Assembly: GCA_022826925.1 (NCBI GenBank)
Contig: JAJDTX010000175.1
Location: 1-64,000, forward strand
DNA from: Bryobacterales bacterium
Lineage (GTDB): Bacteria > Acidobacteriota > Terriglobia > Bryobacterales > UBA6623
DNA: 64,000 bases
Direction of reading: 5' to 3'
Below the pieces are notes generated by a model, which was given only the letters and a program-made list of their open reading frames with translations, searched no databases and was not told the origin of the DNA. The position numbers were made by a program, and so were the translations under genes. Positions 63,001 through 64,000 of the stretch are shown here, piece by piece (the stretch's first letter is position 1; each line of letters starts with the position of its first letter).

Positions 63001-63579
63001 ATTGCGGTTGTCAAAGCCGTCGACGTAGAAGTTGGTGTTGGTTGGCCGGGCGCCGTTGATCGATGCGAACGAGCCCTGCGAGCTGCCTTTCGGCACGACG
63101 CCGGGCACGAAGAATGCCAAATCCGTGAAGTCGCGACCGTTCAACGGCAGCTCCTGGATCTCCTCCTGCACGATGACATCGCCCTTGATCATGCCGTTCT
63201 CGGTGTTCAGCGTCACGAGTTGGGCGTCGACCGTCACGGACTCCGTGACCTGGCCCAGTTCCAGCTCGACGTCAATCCGGCGATTGTCGCCGGTGCGCAA
63301 GACGATGCCCTGCTCGACGTGCTGCTGGAAGCCCTCGGACGTGACGATCAGCTGGTAGTCCCCCGGAATCAGCGCGGGAAAGGTGAAGCTGCCAATCTCG
63401 TTGCTGGACTGCTCGCGGGAAATCGCGGTGCCAGTATTGATCACGGTGACATCGGCGCCGGGAATGACGCCGCCACCGCTGTCAGTGACCGTACCGGTCA
63501 GAGTGGCCAGATTGGCCTGGCCGAAGCACATCGGCGCTAGCAGTGCCAGCACACCGATGAGAACTAACGCTTTTTTCAT
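60040..63579 (-). CDS. Oar-like TonB-dependent receptor with carboxypeptidase-regulatory domain
   Basis: About 1179 residues from the ATG at 63579, which begins a signal peptide (KKALVLIGVLALLAPMCFGQ). An N-terminal carboxypeptidase-regulatory-like domain (about 25-105; LTGTVTDSGGGVIPGADVTV) precedes the plug domain (about 120-230; EIQELPLNGRDFTDL, NFYVDGFDNRN) and a very long outer-membrane barrel to the C-terminal LRF. This Oar-like architecture is typical of Acidobacteriota and of myxobacterial outer-membrane receptors. No SusD partner gene is adjacent. It probably imports or binds large glycans or peptides, an inference. It is the largest gene with a strong promoter candidate upstream. 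Confidence 0.93.
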   Translation of the reverse strand: MKKALVLIGVLALLAPMCFGQANLATLTGTVTDSGGGVIPGADVTVINTGTAISREQSSNEIGSFTFPALIPGDYQLIVTSEGFQQHVEQGIVLRTGDNRRIDVELELGQVTESVTVDAQLVTLNTENGMIKGDVIVQEEIQELPLNGRDFTDLAFFVPGVVPKGSSQGSFASINGARPTNTNFYVDGFDNRNVQGGAAQVRPNIDALQEFKMETSGYSAEYGRMAGGILNMSLRSGTNQYHGNISYFMRNDVLDARAFFEQEKTNLLQNQFSATATGPIKKNRTFFMLSYELQRRDQEQVRLSRVPTPMEIGGDFSQTIGLSHLDNQLDLTDDAVLDRLRSQFVIRDRTSRGGCNANLVRRGRNNSCFPNDVIPVSRADAVAQRLFQEYPVPNMGKRRDLLNYLVVDNDNDHFDSSIFKIDHKIGENNLAGRVQYRANNLENPFAGNSVLPQFGNTIDDNRYLAGADYTHMFSPTSLLEVRFGFSGNDVFQRGAFAGGNIIEELGMQNFISEEDRQAYPGIDDYPLIRVDNHAPLGSATNQPNIADIHDIQWSAKMTNIKGAHTLKYGFNYNYVIYRRPGVNNARGNYRFRGFRTGGCNSQRCRDWGSPVADMFLGWLHNINVREGINQPDWRQVAMGAFFNDDWKVTPRLTMNLGVRWEVNQMPWDVNDKMGSYVPEHNKIVLSSDRNLPDNFNQLLGDYDLTGRFLTADEVGYPRSVIQTDWNNFTPRLGIAYRVTDKLVIRSGYGLFVAGTILNPFRNNLGNIFPFTIQTNYAARNATPNRPPEVLLSDPLGTLGRDAIIGGGWLGDRPAASGITQRPSQAYLQSWNFTIERQLPGGTSVEIDYRGSKGTHLIRRYDHNQAIRTREWFLANRTETGGFTENFQSLRPNPDWNAINFYNTGSNSNYNAANISWRKRSRRGLFWRVNYSFSKSIDDASRTNGSGATDFANALDRRNLRLERGRSTWDRRHVFTMVGNFNLPFGRGRRWGAQWGKFAQGAFGGWQLSGTQTSYSGSPFTVMAANADVNLGESQRPHRVSHGSQADDPSLGLKRGVNYPFFDTGAFVDVPSCVDADPEAGTELFCPDGAFALGTAGRNILDGPGLFTANIAVSKNFQIREGMRLQLRIESFNFLNRTNFIMTNEFRRFNGVGGGFFTRTGNIGRGGGPRIFQYALKLRF

Positions 63580-63650
63580 TACAAGACCCCCAGTTTTCAA
63601 ACCCGACCCCAGACAAGCTCGGATCGACACTTCCAACCCCATCAACTGCA

Positions 63651-63679
63651 ACTGTACACTCTATACGGTTACAACGCAA
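63651..63679 (-). promoter_or_regulatory. Putative sigma70 promoter of the TonB-dependent receptor gene
   Basis: On the minus strand TTGCGT (63679-63674), 17 bases, then TACAGT (63656-63651). Initiation near 63644 would give a leader of about 65 bases before the ATG at 63579. The region is noticeably less GC-rich than its surroundings. Confidence 0.4.
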
Positions 63680-63766
63680 CACAGATGTAAATCGGGTCTT
63701 CGCTCGCTGCATTCGTGTGCTGCGAGCACCCCGCTCAATAAGCGTATTCTGGTCTTGGAACATCCC

Positions 63767-64000
63767 ATGGAGCTGCCCGCGAGATTCGGCATCGCTCAAT
63801 TGGAAAAAGCCTACGGCAGCGGCCAAGTGTCGCCAGTCGAAGTCGTTAGGCATACGCTGCATCGGATCGGCAAGCTGGACCCGATCCTAAACTCGTACCT
63901 ATCCGTAACTGCGGACCGCGCATTGGAGCAGGCCCGGCACGCCGAGTCCGAGATCCGTGCTGGCCGACGTATCGGCCCCCTGCACGGCGTGCCCTACGCC
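63767..64000 (+). CDS. Amidase signature-family enzyme (5' part)
   Basis: The first 78 codons of an amidase, cut by the window edge. The N-terminus has the GatA/AtzE-like pattern: FGIAQLEKAYGSGQVSPVEVV, then HRIGKLDPILNSYLSVTADRALEQAR, and GPLHGVPYA just before the edge, the start of the catalytic region. The Ser-cisSer-Lys triad lies beyond the window. Whether this is GatA or a stand-alone amidase cannot be told here. It diverges from the receptor gene. Confidence 0.85.
   Translation, partial: MELPARFGIAQLEKAYGSGQVSPVEVVRHTLHRIGKLDPILNSYLSVTADRALEQARHAESEIRAGRRIGPLHGVPYA

Overview
The window is a GC-rich chromosomal segment from a diderm bacterium, most likely an Acidobacteriota member (Bryobacterales/Solibacter-like). 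That placement is inference. It rests on a ~1180-residue Oar-type TonB-dependent receptor with an N-terminal carboxypeptidase-regulatory domain, a BamA/OmpH pair, a MoxR-DUF58-BatA-DUF4175-DUF4159 operon, and many sulfatases with SSS-type transporters, a mix also common in marine and sponge-associated Acidobacteriota and Planctomycetes. No rRNA, tRNA, CRISPR array, prophage or intact insertion sequence was recognised.

Layout. 0-2.6 kb: a two-component pair (sensor kinase, OmpR-type regulator). 2.7-3.6 kb: a class II HDAC-like deacetylase. 3.6-18 kb: a tightly packed minus-strand operon of nine genes: DUF4159, VWA/amidotransferase-like membrane protein, degenerate caspase-fold protein, TPR-gluzincin protease, MoxR ATPase, DUF58, BatA-like VWA protein, DUF4175 coiled-coil protein and a small hypothetical. 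Upstream of it is an RpoD-family sigma factor (18.1-19.5 kb). 19.6-21.1 kb: an S41 PDZ protease.

21-33.5 kb is a catabolic region. A sulfatase and a DapA/NanA-type lyase diverge from a gntR-sialidase-SSS operon whose genes overlap by ATGA junctions. Next come a second BNR protein, two further sulfatases (SGSH-like and iduronate-2-sulfatase-like), a cupin-like protein and an orphan sugar-binding lipoprotein. Together they look like a system for uptake and breakdown of sulfated, acidic glycans; the exact substrate is inferred, not shown.

33.5-49.9 kb is mostly housekeeping: rocD, an ExbB/DUF2149 pair, rpiB, rimO, yacG, pgpA, an IPT-NHL propeller protein, cinA, a YcxB-like membrane protein, an OmpA-family protein, a small zinc-motif protein, ompH, bamA, an ABC-F ATPase and udk.

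50-64 kb is accessory again: an AtsA-type sulfatase exported by Tat, a DUF1080 protein, a DUF1761 membrane protein, a HigBA toxin-antitoxin pair, a decayed DUF6788 fragment, a sugar dehydrogenase plus sugar isomerase, a second AtsA-type sulfatase diverging from a second SSS transporter, the Oar-like receptor, and the start of an amidase that runs off the window.

The window holds five sulfatases, all with an intact C-x-P-x-R formylglycine motif, but no visible maturase. The most unusual element is the MoxR/VWA operon, which carries a caspase-fold protein that seems to have lost its catalytic cysteine.
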